A stretch of 40,612 nucleotides of DNA from an uncultured Pelagibacteraceae bacterium (GCA_902564785.1 CACFCI010000008.1:1-40612), one strand, 5' to 3'. Positions 1-9,798 are shown, counted from the first letter of the stretch. The notes: a model not told the origin generated them from the letters alone. Translations and numbers: made by a program.

Positions 1-380
1 ACTTTTGTGTTTAAATTTAATTTTTCAGAAACTTCTTTTAAAAAATGGCTTTTATGGTAGCTTTTTTCATAAAGGTGCACATTCATATTATTTTTCATAT
101 TTTTTAGTATAATCGCTACGATTATCCCAGGCATACCTGCTCCTGAACCTATATCTGTGGTTGTATTGCTATTTAAGTCAACAAAATCAATAATTTGTGC
201 AGAATCTACAATATGACGGTCAATTATAGCTTTTTTTGATGCTGTATTTTGGCTGATTATATTGATTTTTTTACTTTTTTCAAGAATCATTGATATATAG
301 TTTTCAAAGTCCAAAAATGTTTCACGTGAAACATTTAAGTGCTTGATTCTAGAATAAAAATTTAAAATTTCATGATCCAT
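1..380 (-). CDS. rsmG: 16S rRNA (guanine-N7)-methyltransferase RsmG (GidB), 3' end beyond the window
   Basis: Partial gene: the first 126 codons are present and the C-terminus lies beyond base 1. The reading starts [20 protein letters not shown] and contains the SAM-binding glycine-rich motif DIGSGAGMPG, as in RsmG, which methylates G527 of 16S rRNA. The ATG at 380 shares one base with the TAA stop of mnmG (TAATG), so the two genes are translationally coupled. The VSRET segment is encoded by a perfect parS palindrome. The order mnmE-mnmG-rsmG-parA-parB is usual in alphaproteobacteria, so parA is expected just outside. Motifs and context together make the call secure. Confidence 0.93.
   Translation of the reverse strand, partial: MDHEILNFYSRIKHLNVSRETFLDFENYISMILEKSKKINIISQNTASKKAIIDRHIVDSAQIIDFVDLNSNTTTDIGSGAGMPGIIVAIILKNMKNNMNVHLYEKSYHKSHFLKEVSEKLNLNTK
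318..333. promoter_or_regulatory. parS: parS centromere site (ParB binding)
   Basis: TGTTTCACGTGAAACA is a perfect 16-bp palindrome identical to the canonical bacterial parS consensus. It sits inside rsmG, where it encodes part of the VSRET motif. ParB is known to nucleate on such sites near oriC in most bacteria with chromosomal parABS. The position is about 9.3 kb from the proposed origin, which fits. Confidence 0.9.
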
Positions 381-2251
381 TAAGCTATATGCTTAATAGA
401 CTTTCTTTTGACATGTGACAACAAAATATATACAGCTGCTGGAGTAATTCCATCTATTCTTAAAGCTTGACCCATTGTTTTTGGCTTTATTTGCTTAAAT
501 TTTGCTTTTACCTCATTGGACAAACCTGAAAGTTTATCATAATTAATTTTATCAGGGATAATAAGGTTTTCATCCCTTTTAAATGCTAAAATATCAGCTT
601 TTTGCTTTTTTAAATACCCCATATAATGAGCATTTATTTCTACCTGTTCATCAATTTCTTTACTAAAAAAAGGTATATCTGACCATATTTCCCTGATTTT
701 ACTCATATTTACACCTTTTTGAGTTAATACTTCATTTGATGATCTAAATATACCGTCTTTTGCTATTTTTATTCCAAATTGCTCAGCTTTAGATGGTGAA
801 ATCTTGGATTCACGCATTTTGATGTTTATTTGATTGATTTGTTCAAATTTATTCAAATACAGCTCTTTTCTCTCATCACCAATTAAACCAATTTCTATGC
901 CCTTAGCAGTTAACCTTTGATCAGCATTATCAGATCTCAAGCTCAATCGATATTCTGCTCTTGATGTAAACATTCGGTATGGCTCCGCTACTCCTTTAGT
1001 CACCAAATCATCGATCATTACTCCTATATAGGCGTCGGATCTATCAAGTATGAATGGTTCTAATTTTTTAACAGACAAGGCAGCATTTATTCCAGCTATA
1101 AGGCCTTGTGCAGCAGCTTCCTCATATCCTGTTGTTCCATTAATCTGACCGGCAAGATAAAGATTGTTTATCTTCTTGGTTTCGAGAGTTAAAAATAATT
1201 CACGTGGATCTATATAGTCATATTCTATGGCATATCCTGGTCTTAATATAGTTACATTCTCTAAACCATTGATATTATTACATATTTCCTCTTGAACATC
1301 AGTTGGAAGTGATGTGGAGATACCATTGGGGTAAATTGTGTGATCATTTAGACCTTCTGGTTCTAAAAATATCTGGTGGCGAGCTTTATCTGAAAATTTT
1401 ACTATCTTATCTTCTATAGATGGACAATATCTTGGACCTACTCCTTTTATACTGCCTGAGTACATAGCACTCTTAGATAAATTCTTTTCTATAATTTTAT
1501 GAACCTTGTCATTTGTATATGTCATTCGACATGACACTTGTTTGTTCAAATTTTTTTTTGTTAAGAATGAAAAAAAATAAGGATCGTCATCTGCAAATTG
1601 TTCTTCTAAGTTTTCGAAATTAATTGTTCTTGCATCCAACCTTGGTGGTGTACCAGTTTTTAATCTTCCAATTTTAAAATCATGTTTAGCTAATTGTTCA
1701 CTCAAACCTGTGGAAGGTTTTTCATCGTATCTACCCGCAGGAGTTCTTTCATCTCCTATATGTATCAAACCATTTAAAAAAGTGCCTGTTGTGAGTATTA
1801 TCTTTTCAGAAAGAACTTTCTTACCCTCTTTAGTTTCAAATCCACTTATCGAATTATTATCAAAAATAAACTTTACTACTGGGTCTGAAAAAACGCTTAA
1901 ATTACAATAGTTTAGCAATTTTTTTTGCATATATTTACGATAAAGCGACCTATCTGATTGAGTTCTAGGCCCTCTAACTGCTGGGCCTCTGCTTCTATTT
2001 AACAATCTGAATTGTATTCCTGATTTGTCTGCTATTTCTCCCATAACACCATCTAGAGCATCTATTTCTCTAACTAAATGTCCTTTACCCAAACCGCCTA
2101 TTGCCGGGTTACATGACATCTCACCGATAGTTTCTATTTTATGAGTAAATAGGGCAGTGTTCACTCCAAGACGTGCTGATGCTGCTGCAGCTTCACATCC
2201 AGCATGGCCTCCTCCAATTACAACTACATCAAATGACAAATCATTTTTCAT
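380..2251 (-). CDS. mnmG: tRNA uridine-34 5-carboxymethylaminomethyl modification enzyme MnmG (GidA)
   Basis: 623 residues, the usual length. FAD-binding Rossmann motif [14 protein letters not shown] at residues 9-22, then the family-typical [21 protein letters not shown] around residues 48-68. The C-terminal region is helical, as needed for MnmE binding and tRNA recognition. With MnmE it installs the cmnm5 group on the wobble uridine of several tRNAs, using FAD, glycine and methylene-tetrahydrofolate. It lies 117 bases after mnmE on the same strand and overlaps rsmG by one base. A TATAAT-like sequence (2270-2275, minus strand) precedes the ATG but has no good -35 partner. Confidence 0.98.
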   Translation of the reverse strand: MKNDLSFDVVVIGGGHAGCEAAAASARLGVNTALFTHKIETIGEMSCNPAIGGLGKGHLVREIDALDGVMGEIADKSGIQFRLLNRSRGPAVRGPRTQSDRSLYRKYMQKKLLNYCNLSVFSDPVVKFIFDNNSISGFETKEGKKVLSEKIILTTGTFLNGLIHIGDERTPAGRYDEKPSTGLSEQLAKHDFKIGRLKTGTPPRLDARTINFENLEEQFADDDPYFFSFLTKKNLNKQVSCRMTYTNDKVHKIIEKNLSKSAMYSGSIKGVGPRYCPSIEDKIVKFSDKARHQIFLEPEGLNDHTIYPNGISTSLPTDVQEEICNNINGLENVTILRPGYAIEYDYIDPRELFLTLETKKINNLYLAGQINGTTGYEEAAAQGLIAGINAALSVKKLEPFILDRSDAYIGVMIDDLVTKGVAEPYRMFTSRAEYRLSLRSDNADQRLTAKGIEIGLIGDERKELYLNKFEQINQINIKMRESKISPSKAEQFGIKIAKDGIFRSSNEVLTQKGVNMSKIREIWSDIPFFSKEIDEQVEINAHYMGYLKKQKADILAFKRDENLIIPDKINYDKLSGLSNEVKAKFKQIKPKTMGQALRIDGITPAAVYILLSHVKRKSIKHIA

Positions 2252-2368
2252 AAACCAAATTTATATCTGATTATATAATTTACAAGACAGGCCTATTTTT
2301 ATGTAAATAAGCTAATAGTATCAACGTTTTTAGTCAAAAAATTACAAAAAAACCAGCAAAATGTGTGA

Positions 2369-3700
2369 TTATTTGCCGATACAAAAATCGTTGAAAATGC
2401 TACCTAATATCTCCTCTACATCAACTTTTCCAACTATCATACCTAAATGTCTAGTAGCTAATCTTAAATCTTCTGCAGCTTTATCAAAATCTTCGATTTC
2501 TTTTTTTTGATTAAAGTTATTTAGATGATCCAAACACTGTTGCAAATGTTGCCTGTGCCTCTCTCTTGTAATTAAAATATCATCACTTGTAAAAAATTTA
2601 TTTTTTAAATTATTTTTTATTTTTAATATTAATTCTTCAATGTTTTTATTTTCTTTAATCGAAATTAAAACATGATTTGTTTTTTTAATTTCTGGATCAA
2701 TATCTTTTTCTAAAAGATCAGATTTATTAATAACTAAAATTGCATTATCATCTAATAAACCCCTCAGAACATCAGTAAAATCAAGGCTTTTTGCATCAAC
2801 CACAACAAGCTTTAAATCTGCTTCTTCAGCTCTATTTAGAGATAATTTAATCCCTTTTTTTTCTATCTCATCTTGAGAATCCCTTATTCCAGCTGTATCG
2901 GAGATTATAACTGGATAACCGTCTATATTTAAATGGGTTTCAATCACGTCTCTAGTTGTACCTGCAATTTCAGAAACGATTGCAACATCACGATTAGATA
3001 AGTGATTCATCAAGCTAGATTTGCCAGCATTAGTTGGTCCTAGAATGGCAATTTTAAAACCTTCTCTAATTCTTTCTCCAACTTTTTGATCGTTTAATAT
3101 TTTTTTAATTTTATTTATTACTTCATCTGAACTGTTTTTGATTTCATCTAAAATATTATTAGGAAGATCTTCCTCTGGAAAATCAATTTTTGCCTCAACA
3201 TGTGATAAAATTTTTAAAAGTTTTTCTCTAAGAAAATTAAATTGATCAGCAGACTTACCATTCATGATTTTTATTGCTTGTTGTCTTTGAATTTCTGTTT
3301 CTGAAGAAATCAAATCAGCAATACTTTCTGCTTTAAGTAAATTTATTTTTCCTTTTTGAAATGCGAGTTTTGTGAACTCACCTGGTTCAGCTAATCTACA
3401 ATTTTCTATATCTGAAAGGGATGAGTGCAGAGCATCCACAACAGCTTTGCTCCCATGGACATGTATTTCGGCCATATCTTCGCCTGTGTAGCTCTCAGGA
3501 CCAGGAAACCAAATAATTAATCCCTCGTCAATCAGCTCAGAAGTGTTGATTTTATTGATTTTTCTTAATGTTGCTACTCTTGGCTTTGGGGGTTCTTTTC
3601 CTGTAAGTGATTTTAAAACCTTAGAAGTTTCTTCGCCCGATATCCTGATTATTGCTATCCCTGAGATACCTGGTCCTGATGATAAAGCGTATATGGTCAT
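2369..3700 (-). CDS. mnmE: tRNA modification GTPase MnmE (TrmE)
   Basis: 443 residues. The N-terminal formyl-tetrahydrofolate-binding domain begins at residue 1. The inserted G domain shows G1 GPTNAGKS (221-228), G2 TTRD (248-251), G3 DTAG (268-271) and G4 NKSD (325-328). The protein ends in the family's C-terminal CxGK, here CIGK at 440-443. It is the partner of MnmG in wobble-uridine modification. It is divergent from the TPR-glycosyltransferase gene, separated by about 59 A+T-rich bases. In many alphaproteobacteria rho lies directly beside mnmE; here one gene has come between them. Confidence 0.98.
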   Translation of the reverse strand: MTIYALSSGPGISGIAIIRISGEETSKVLKSLTGKEPPKPRVATLRKINKINTSELIDEGLIIWFPGPESYTGEDMAEIHVHGSKAVVDALHSSLSDIENCRLAEPGEFTKLAFQKGKINLLKAESIADLISSETEIQRQQAIKIMNGKSADQFNFLREKLLKILSHVEAKIDFPEEDLPNNILDEIKNSSDEVINKIKKILNDQKVGERIREGFKIAILGPTNAGKSSLMNHLSNRDVAIVSEIAGTTRDVIETHLNIDGYPVIISDTAGIRDSQDEIEKKGIKLSLNRAEEADLKLVVVDAKSLDFTDVLRGLLDDNAILVINKSDLLEKDIDPEIKKTNHVLISIKENKNIEELILKIKNNLKNKFFTSDDILITRERHRQHLQQCLDHLNNFNQKKEIEDFDKAAEDLRLATRHLGMIVGKVDVEEILGSIFNDFCIGK

Positions 3701-3759
3701 TATTTTTAGAAATATATCTATTATAATTATTATTGATATATTTTTTTGAACAAAAAATA

Positions 3760-5766
3760 ATGGAAAATAAAGAAAAAAGATTTAACCTAGCAAAAGAACT
3801 TCATCAATCAGGTAAAATAACTGAGGCTCAAGAAATATACTTAGATTTAGTAAAAGAACAAGAAAATGATAAACTATATTTTTTATTAGGTACGTCATAT
3901 TTACAACTAAAACAATTTGATCGAGCAATTGAGTATCTTAATCGTTCAATAGAAATAAATCCAAATTTACCAAATAGTTATAATAACAGAGGGATAGTTT
4001 TTTCAGAATTAAAAAAATTTGAAAAAGCAATAATTGATTATGATAAAGTAATATCTCTTAATCCAAAATTTTTAGAAGCTCATCTTAATAAAGCAATTTC
4101 ATTAAAAAATATTAAAAAATTTAATGAGGCAAAGGAATGTTTTAAAAATTGTATTAAAATAGATTCTTCGAATCCCAAAGTTTATCTAAATCTGGGCAAT
4201 TTACTAAAAGAAATGAAAAATTTAGACGGAGCTAAAGACGCTTATGAAAAAGCAATAAATTTAAAAAATGATTATGCTGAACCATATGAAGGTAGAGGGG
4301 ATATTTTACAGGAATTATCAAAAATTAATAAAGATAATAATCAATTTGAACTTTCAATTAAGGATTACGAGAAAGCAATAAACTTAAATAAAAATTTAAA
4401 TTATGTTATGGGAAAAATTCTTCATTCAAAAATGATGATAAATAATTGGGAAGAATTTGAAAAAAACTTGAGCCTGGTTTTAGAAAATACAAAAAATAAT
4501 AAAAAAACTATAGAACCTTTTCCTTTATTATCTTTAGTTGATGATCCAGAAATTCATTTAATTAACTCCAAGAAATTTTCAAAAAAATTTACGCCAGTTT
4601 TAGAAAAAATTACTAAAAAAACTAAACAGCTAAATGATGTAATTAAAGTAGGGTATTTTTGTGCTGATTTTAATGAACACGCTGTATCAAATTTAATTTT
4701 TAAAATGTTAAGCAAACATAATAAAAAAAAATTTAAAATTTACTGTTATTCTTTTGGTTTCAAAAATAAAGATAATTTACATTTAGCAATAGAAAAAACT
4801 GTTGATGTTTATAGGGATATTAGGGAAATAAGTGACCACGATGCGGTTTTGTTAGCAAGAAAAGATGGTATAGATATTGCTATTGATTTGCAGGGTTACA
4901 CAGATAAAAATCGTGTAAATATTTTTGCCAACAGAGCAGCCCCAATTCAAATAAATTATTTAGGATATCCTGGCTCAATGGGAGCTGATTTTATTGATTA
5001 CATAATTGGTGATAAAAATTTAATACCTGAAGATAAAAGTAAATTTTATGGAGAAAAAATAATTTACTTACCACATAGTTATCAACCTCAAAATGATGAA
5101 ATTAAAGTTTCAACAGAAATTCCGTCAAAAAAAGAACTGGGTTTACCAGAAAATTTTTTTATTTTTTGTGCGATAAATAATACTTACAAAATAACACCTG
5201 AAATTTTTGATATTTGGATGAAATTATTAAAGAAAGTTGAAAAAAGTGTCATATGGCTTTTAGAAAATAACGAGAGTTCAAAAAATAATTTAATTAAGGA
5301 AGCAAAGATAAGAGGTATTAACAGAGAAAGATTGGTATTTGCAAAAAGAACATCACATGCAAAATACCTTGCACAATTTAAATACGCAGATCTTTACCTT
5401 GATACATTCATTTATGGTGCGGGTGCTACTGCAAGCAATGCATTGTGGATGGGGGTACCCTTATTAACTATGGCTGGCAGAAGTTATTCTGCAAGAATGG
5501 CTACTAGTTTGTTACATTCTGTGGGCTTAAAAGAATTAATTACAAGTTCTAAAAAAGATTATGAAGCCTTGGCTATAAAGCTATCAACTGACTCGAAACA
5601 GTTAAATGTTATTAAGGAAAAATTGATAGAAAATTTATATAATAAGCCACTCTTCAATACTAGTTCTTATACAAAAGAGCTTGAAGATGGGCTAGAGCAA
5701 GTATTTAATAATTACATGGAAGGTAAAAATCCAAGAAATATCTATGTTAAATCAAGTTATAATTAA
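3760..5766 (+). CDS. TPR-repeat protein with O-GlcNAc transferase-like (GT41/SPINDLY) domain
   Basis: 668 residues from the ATG at 3760; an in-frame TTG at 3733 is a less likely start. Residues 1-215 hold about six TPR units, for example those ending in [18 protein letters not shown] and [10 protein letters not shown]. Residues about 295-640 match the GT41 catalytic domain: [12 protein letters not shown] with H307 at the place of the conserved histidine, [13 protein letters not shown] (369-381), [21 protein letters not shown], then [19 protein letters not shown] and [10 protein letters not shown] for nucleotide-sugar binding. The family transfers GlcNAc or other sugars to protein Ser/Thr; the substrate here is unknown. 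It is transcribed against its neighbours and its 3' end overlaps rho by three bases. Enzyme class is secure, target is not. Confidence 0.88.
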   Translation: MENKEKRFNLAKELHQSGKITEAQEIYLDLVKEQENDKLYFLLGTSYLQLKQFDRAIEYLNRSIEINPNLPNSYNNRGIVFSELKKFEKAIIDYDKVISLNPKFLEAHLNKAISLKNIKKFNEAKECFKNCIKIDSSNPKVYLNLGNLLKEMKNLDGAKDAYEKAINLKNDYAEPYEGRGDILQELSKINKDNNQFELSIKDYEKAINLNKNLNYVMGKILHSKMMINNWEEFEKNLSLVLENTKNNKKTIEPFPLLSLVDDPEIHLINSKKFSKKFTPVLEKITKKTKQLNDVIKVGYFCADFNEHAVSNLIFKMLSKHNKKKFKIYCYSFGFKNKDNLHLAIEKTVDVYRDIREISDHDAVLLARKDGIDIAIDLQGYTDKNRVNIFANRAAPIQINYLGYPGSMGADFIDYIIGDKNLIPEDKSKFYGEKIIYLPHSYQPQNDEIKVSTEIPSKKELGLPENFFIFCAINNTYKITPEIFDIWMKLLKKVEKSVIWLLENNESSKNNLIKEAKIRGINRERLVFAKRTSHAKYLAQFKYADLYLDTFIYGAGATASNALWMGVPLLTMAGRSYSARMATSLLHSVGLKELITSSKKDYEALAIKLSTDSKQLNVIKEKLIENLYNKPLFNTSSYTKELEDGLEQVFNNYMEGKNPRNIYVKSSYN

Positions 5767-7031
5767 GCAGGTTTATTCATTGAATTAAAAAACTCAGCAT
5801 TGTTTTTAGTATCTTTTAATTTTGAATTGATAAATTCTATAGCATCCATTGTCCCCATAGGAGCAATAATTCTTCTTAATACATTCATTTTCTGAAGATC
5901 ATTTTTATCAAATAATAATTCTTCTCTTCTAGTTCCTGATTTAGTTATATCTATTGCGGGGTAAATTCTTTTGTCTGCAATTTTTCTATCTAGTATTGTT
6001 TCGCTATTACCTGTTCCTTTAAATTCTTCAAAAATTACTTCATCCATCCTACTTCCCGTATCAATTAAAGCTGTAGAAATAATTGTTAACGAACCACCTT
6101 CTTCAATATTTCTTGCTGCACCAAAGAATCTTTTAGGTCTCTGAAGTGCGTTTGCATCAACACCTCCTGTTAGAACCTTACCTGAGCTAGGTATAACTGC
6201 GTTATATGCTCTTCCTAATCTTGTTATAGAGTCTAATAATATAATAACATCTTTTTTATGTTCGGTTAATCTTTTGGCTTTTTCAATTACCATTTCAGCA
6301 ACTGCTACGTGTCTTTGAGCTGGTTCATCAAATGTAGAGCTTATAACTTCACCTTTTACAGTTCTTTGCATGTCTGTTACTTCTTCTGGACGCTCATCAA
6401 TTAGCAACACCATAAGGTAACATTCTGGATAATTTTTAGCTATTGAGTTTGCGATACTTTGCAAAATCATTGTTTTTCCGGCTTTAGGTGGAGAAATAAT
6501 TATGGATCTTTGTCCTTTACCAATCGGACTAACTAGATCGATGAGTCTTGGAGTTAAGTCTTGTTTTTTTTCAACTTTTGTAGTTTCGACTTCCATTACC
6601 AGCTGTTTATCTGGATATAAAGGCGTTAAGTTATCAAATGCAATTTTGTGTCGTGCCTTTTCCGGTTCTTCAAAATTTATCTTACTTACTTGTAGAAGAG
6701 CAAAATATCTTTCACCTTCCTTAGGGGCTCGAACTGGTCCCTCGACTGTATCTCCTGTCCTTAATCCAAATTTTCTAATCTGACTTGGACTTACATATAT
6801 GTCATCTGGTCCCGGAAGGTAATTTGACTCCATTGCTCTTAGGAAACCAAAACCGTCTTGCAATAACTGCAAAACTCCAACACCGGTTATTTCCTCTTTT
6901 TCAGCAACCTTTTTAAGAATAGCAAAAAGTATTTCTTGTTTTCTAAGTGTACTTGCGTTTTCTATACCGAGCTCTTCAGCTTGTGTAATAAGCTGTTCAG
7001 ATGATTTTAATTTTAGTTCTTGAATATTCAT
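5763..7031 (-). CDS. rho: transcription termination factor Rho
   Basis: 422 residues, standard length. N-terminal helical segment, then the cold-shock-like primary RNA-binding domain ([22 protein letters not shown], about 60-81, read in two parts), then the RecA-like ATPase with Walker A PPKAGKT (181-187), the [12 protein letters not shown] segment (210-221) and Walker B DVIILLD (261-267). It works as a hexameric RNA helicase that ends transcription. Its position beside hemJ-hemH-hemE is the conserved origin-flanking order of alphaproteobacteria. Since most gene ends in this window are convergent overlaps without hairpins, Rho probably does much of the termination here. Confidence 0.98.
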   Translation of the reverse strand: MNIQELKLKSSEQLITQAEELGIENASTLRKQEILFAILKKVAEKEEITGVGVLQLLQDGFGFLRAMESNYLPGPDDIYVSPSQIRKFGLRTGDTVEGPVRAPKEGERYFALLQVSKINFEEPEKARHKIAFDNLTPLYPDKQLVMEVETTKVEKKQDLTPRLIDLVSPIGKGQRSIIISPPKAGKTMILQSIANSIAKNYPECYLMVLLIDERPEEVTDMQRTVKGEVISSTFDEPAQRHVAVAEMVIEKAKRLTEHKKDVIILLDSITRLGRAYNAVIPSSGKVLTGGVDANALQRPKRFFGAARNIEEGGSLTIISTALIDTGSRMDEVIFEEFKGTGNSETILDRKIADKRIYPAIDITKSGTRREELLFDKNDLQKMNVLRRIIAPMGTMDAIEFINSKLKDTKNNAEFFNSMNKPA

Positions 7032-7097
7032 GATTATATAATTGATAAGGACTTATCAGATAGAGTTAATATATATACTGCTGCTATTATTTCAACC

Positions 7098-7532
7098 CTA
7101 GATTGGCTTAAAAATAGCTAAAAATACAACAATAATTAAGATAATCGTCGGTATTTCATTAATAATTCTAAAGAATTTTGCAGATCTTGTGCTTGTAGAA
7201 TTTTTTAGAGCAGCAAGACATTTTCCTAAATAATCATTGTATGCTGATAACAATAACACCAAGACAATCTTTATTTGAAACCATAATTGAGAGAAAATGT
7301 CTATTCCATTGAGATAAATTAAAACTAATCCGAAAATCCAAGTAAAAATCATTGCTGGCCTCATAATGTAAAAAAATAATCTTTTTTCCATCACCTCAAA
7401 TATATCGGTTGCTTCTTTTTTCTCTTTATTTTCAACATGATAAACAAAAATTCTAGGAAGATACAAAAGACCGGCCATCCAAGAAACAACTGCAATTAGA
7501 TGTAAAGATTTAAATAATAAATACGAATTCAT
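7098..7532 (-). CDS. hemJ: protoporphyrinogen IX oxidase HemJ
   Basis: 144 residues, integral membrane protein with four predicted helices. The N-terminal FKSLHLIAVVSWMAGLLYLP, followed by RIFVYHVE, is the HemJ signature, with H11 and H32, and K88 (WFQIKIVLVL) in the third helix. HemJ oxidises protoporphyrinogen IX to protoporphyrin IX, the step just before ferrochelatase, and replaces HemG/HemY in most alphaproteobacteria. It follows hemH with a three-base gap, so hemE-hemH-hemJ form one operon of late haem synthesis. This gene corresponds to the conserved hypothetical found beside hemH near alphaproteobacterial origins. Confidence 0.92.
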   Translation of the reverse strand: MNSYLLFKSLHLIAVVSWMAGLLYLPRIFVYHVENKEKKEATDIFEVMEKRLFFYIMRPAMIFTWIFGLVLIYLNGIDIFSQLWFQIKIVLVLLLSAYNDYLGKCLAALKNSTSTRSAKFFRIINEIPTIILIIVVFLAIFKPI

Positions 7533-7535
7533 ATA

Positions 7536-8531
7536 TCAGATACTTCTTTCAATTAAGGACTTAAGTAACATTATATGATCATCATTATCATTTAAACAGG
7601 GGATCATATCAAAATTTTCTCCTCCCGAATTTATAAAACTTTCTTTGGCTTGAATTTGTATTTCTTCTAAAGTCTCTACACAATCAGATGCGAAACCAGG
7701 ACAAATTGTGAGAACATTTTTGACACCCTCTTTGGGCAAACTTTCTAAAGTCTTGTCAGTGTATGGTTGAAGCCATTCTTGTGGACCAAATCTTGATTGA
7801 AATGTAGTTTTAATTTTGATTGAACTAAGTTTTTCTGAAATAAGTCTTGTCGTTTTATGGCAATAGCAATGATAAGGATCACCTTTATCAAAATATTTTT
7901 TTGGTATTCCGTGATAAGAGGCTATAATTAAATCTGGTTTCCAACTAATTTCATTTATTTTTTTATCAATCGAATTAACTAGTGCATCTATGTAAAGTGG
8001 GTCAGATTCGTAATGAGGAATTATTTTTAAAGAAGGTTGCCACCTCATTTTCATTAAAGTTCTGTACACCTCATCGCAAACTGTTGCTGTCGTAGCTGCT
8101 GCGTATTGGGGATAAAGAGGAAGTATTACTAAATTTTCACAACCCAATTTGTGCAATTTCTGAATTTTGCTATTGATGCTGGGATTTCCATATCTCATCG
8201 CAAAATCTATGATAATGTTTTCTTTTGATAGTGAGTTTGAAATTTTCTCACTTTGCTTTTTCGTAAAATATAAAAGTGGCGACATATTTTCATCTTTCAT
8301 CCAGATTTCTTTATATGCTTTGGCGGTCTTAGAGGGCCTAAAGTTTAAAATAAACAAATTCAAAATTATTTGCCAAATTATTGGATTTACTTCAATAACT
8401 CTTCTATCAGACAGAAACTCTTTTAAATATTTTCTTATATCAAGCCAATTAGTTGAATCAGGCGTTCCTAAGTTAATTATAAGTACACCTGTGTTGCCAT
8501 ATTTTATAGGAGGGTGATTTTTTTCAATCAT
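7536..8531 (-). CDS. hemH: ferrochelatase
   Basis: 331 residues. Family markers: VLIINLGTPDS near the N-terminus, LPLYPQYAAATTAT (137-150), the catalytic histidine in IIASYHGIPKKYF (H207), and CPGFASDCVETLEE with the conserved glutamate near 286. It inserts Fe2+ into protoporphyrin IX. Two cysteines in the YHCYCHKT segment (222 and 224) are notable; some ferrochelatases hold a [2Fe-2S] cluster, but I cannot tell from sequence whether this one does. Start overlaps the hemE stop by four bases (ATGA), showing coupling. Confidence 0.97.
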   Translation of the reverse strand: MIEKNHPPIKYGNTGVLIINLGTPDSTNWLDIRKYLKEFLSDRRVIEVNPIIWQIILNLFILNFRPSKTAKAYKEIWMKDENMSPLLYFTKKQSEKISNSLSKENIIIDFAMRYGNPSINSKIQKLHKLGCENLVILPLYPQYAAATTATVCDEVYRTLMKMRWQPSLKIIPHYESDPLYIDALVNSIDKKINEISWKPDLIIASYHGIPKKYFDKGDPYHCYCHKTTRLISEKLSSIKIKTTFQSRFGPQEWLQPYTDKTLESLPKEGVKNVLTICPGFASDCVETLEEIQIQAKESFINSGGENFDMIPCLNDNDDHIMLLKSLIERSI

Positions 8532-9532
8532 TTAAAATTTTTTACAATTTTAATTAAATTTTCAACCATTTCTGGATTTGTTTCGGGCAAAATACCATGG
8601 CCAAGATTAAATATATATGGGTGATCTCGAAAAATTTCTAAATATCTAGATGCTTCTTTTTTTAATGTCTCTTTATCCGTTAGCAATATTTTTGGGTCTA
8701 ATCCTCCTTGTATGGGTATATTTATATTCCTAAGTATTTTTTTTGGGTCAACATTATAATCTATACTCACAGCATCAGGTTTAACAATATCACAAAACTC
8801 TTTATAGTTTTTTATTTCTCTTGGAAAACATATTACCGGAACATTTAAAGATTTTACATAATTTACTAAATTTAAAGTTGGAGAGTAAACATAATTAGGT
8901 AAATCCTTCTCCTCTAACAAACCTGCCCAACTATCAAAAATTTGAATTATATTTGAACCACTATCAATTTGATTTTTTATATGAATCTTCAAAAATTTTT
9001 CAATAATTAATAAAATTCTATTAATTAAGAACTCATCTTTAAAAAAATCTTTTTTCAAATTTTTCTTAGGGGATTGTTGATTAATCATATAGATTAACAA
9101 TGTCCATGGAGCACCAATAAAGCCGATAGTATTTTTATTAGTTAAACTGATGTCGGAATTAACTTTTTTTATTGCTTTATATACACGATGTATTTTTTCT
9201 ACAAAGTCAACTTCATCAATCTTAGCAATTTCATTTAAATTTAGTTCACCTAATTTTGGGCCAAAGTTTTTTTCAAATTCCACTTTTTGACCTAGCCCGT
9301 AAGGAAGCATCAAGATATCTGAAAATATTATTGCAGCGTCCAAATCAAATCTTTTTAAAGGTTGTAGAGTTATCTCTGAAGATAAATCATCATTTAAACA
9401 TAAGTTAATAAAATTAGGATTGTCTTTTCTAATTTCTCTAAATTCTGGTAGATATCTCCCTGCTTGTCTCATAATCCATATAGGATTAAATGAAGTATCT
9501 TTGTTAACTATTACTTTATTTAAAGGTTTCAT
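8528..9532 (-). CDS. hemE: uroporphyrinogen III decarboxylase
   Basis: 334 residues. It carries the signature PIWIMRQAGRYLPE (17-30) and the FSDILMLPYGLG segment with the catalytic aspartate. It decarboxylates the four acetate side chains of uroporphyrinogen III to give coproporphyrinogen III. First gene of the leftward hemE-hemH-hemJ operon, with its start facing the proposed replication origin, exactly as in Caulobacter and Rickettsia. The hemC and hemD genes supplying its substrate are at the far right of this window. Confidence 0.97.
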   Translation of the reverse strand: MKPLNKVIVNKDTSFNPIWIMRQAGRYLPEFREIRKDNPNFINLCLNDDLSSEITLQPLKRFDLDAAIIFSDILMLPYGLGQKVEFEKNFGPKLGELNLNEIAKIDEVDFVEKIHRVYKAIKKVNSDISLTNKNTIGFIGAPWTLLIYMINQQSPKKNLKKDFFKDEFLINRILLIIEKFLKIHIKNQIDSGSNIIQIFDSWAGLLEEKDLPNYVYSPTLNLVNYVKSLNVPVICFPREIKNYKEFCDIVKPDAVSIDYNVDPKKILRNINIPIQGGLDPKILLTDKETLKKEASRYLEIFRDHPYIFNLGHGILPETNPEMVENLIKIVKNFK

Positions 9533-9570
9533 AAATAAGCATTATTAATTATTGTAGTTGTAATATATCC

Positions 9571-9579
9571 TGTGAATAA
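9571..9579 (-). promoter_or_regulatory. DnaA box (consensus match)
   Basis: The minus-strand nonamer TTATTCACA fits the relaxed DnaA-box consensus TTWTNCACA exactly. With the near-match at 9604-9612 it forms an inverted pair, TGTGAATA and TATTCACA, separated by 26 bases. Short motifs occur by chance, so the weight comes from its place in the hemE-ppsR gap. Confidence 0.6.
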
Positions 9580-9603
9580 AGGTGATTATTTTTTATAAAC
9601 ATT

Positions 9604-9612
9604 ATATTCACA
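9604..9612 (+). promoter_or_regulatory. DnaA box-like nonamer (one mismatch)
   Basis: ATATTCACA differs from TTATTCACA only at the first base. It faces the box at 9571-9579. A third, weaker core, CAATCCACA on the minus strand, lies at 9676-9684 and has two mismatches to TTATCCACA. Confidence 0.45.
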
Positions 9613-9691
9613 CTTTACCACCATCCTATGCTACTAGAATTGTTTAAAATGAAGCTTTTTTACCATATTAATTTTTGTGGATTGTTTTACC

Positions 9692-9718
9692 CTATTTATT
9701 ATTAATGTTAATAAATAG
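9692..9718. repeat. perfect 10-bp inverted repeat in the origin region
   Basis: CTATTTATTA at 9692-9701 and its exact complement TAATAAATAG at 9709-9718 are separated by seven bases. It is not followed by a T-run in either direction and so does not look like a terminator. It could be a protein-binding operator, part of the unwinding region, or chance in A+T-rich DNA. Confidence 0.6.
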
Positions 9719-9798
9719 CAGTTTTTACAAGGTTAATTTAAAAAATTTAGAATTGTGTAATTTAATTAAAATAATACAAATTAATTAACAATTTATTC

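Larger units (their letters stand above)
9533..9798. other. oriC: putative chromosomal replication origin (oriC) between hemE and ppsR
   Basis: This is the largest intergenic gap of the window (266 bases) and very A+T-rich. It is flanked by hemE on one side and the DUF299/ppsR gene (homologue of Rickettsia RP001) on the other, the pair that brackets the experimentally known Caulobacter origin. It contains a DnaA-box match (9571-9579), a near-match (9604-9612), a weaker one (9676-9684), a perfect 10-bp inverted repeat (9692-9718) and a long A/T tract (9735-9795). Genes on both sides run outward for several kilobases. parS lies about 9 kb away. It must also hold the promoters of hemE and ppsR. 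The origin role is inferred, not seen directly. Confidence 0.72.

Noticed and set aside
1710..1910. Small open frames antisense to real genes, such as this one in mnmG and others in rho, hslU, acs and purH
   Set aside because: They have no start signals or recognisable domains and lie fully within well-supported genes on the other strand.
3720..3725. TATAAT on the minus strand as mnmE promoter
   Set aside because: The nearest -35-like sequence (TTGTTC, 3753-3748) is 22 bases away, too far for a normal promoter. It may be real but cannot be supported.
9781..9795. CtrA-like site TTAA-N7-TTTA just before ppsR
   Set aside because: One mismatch in an A+T-rich region is expected by chance; similar strings occur many times in the gap.
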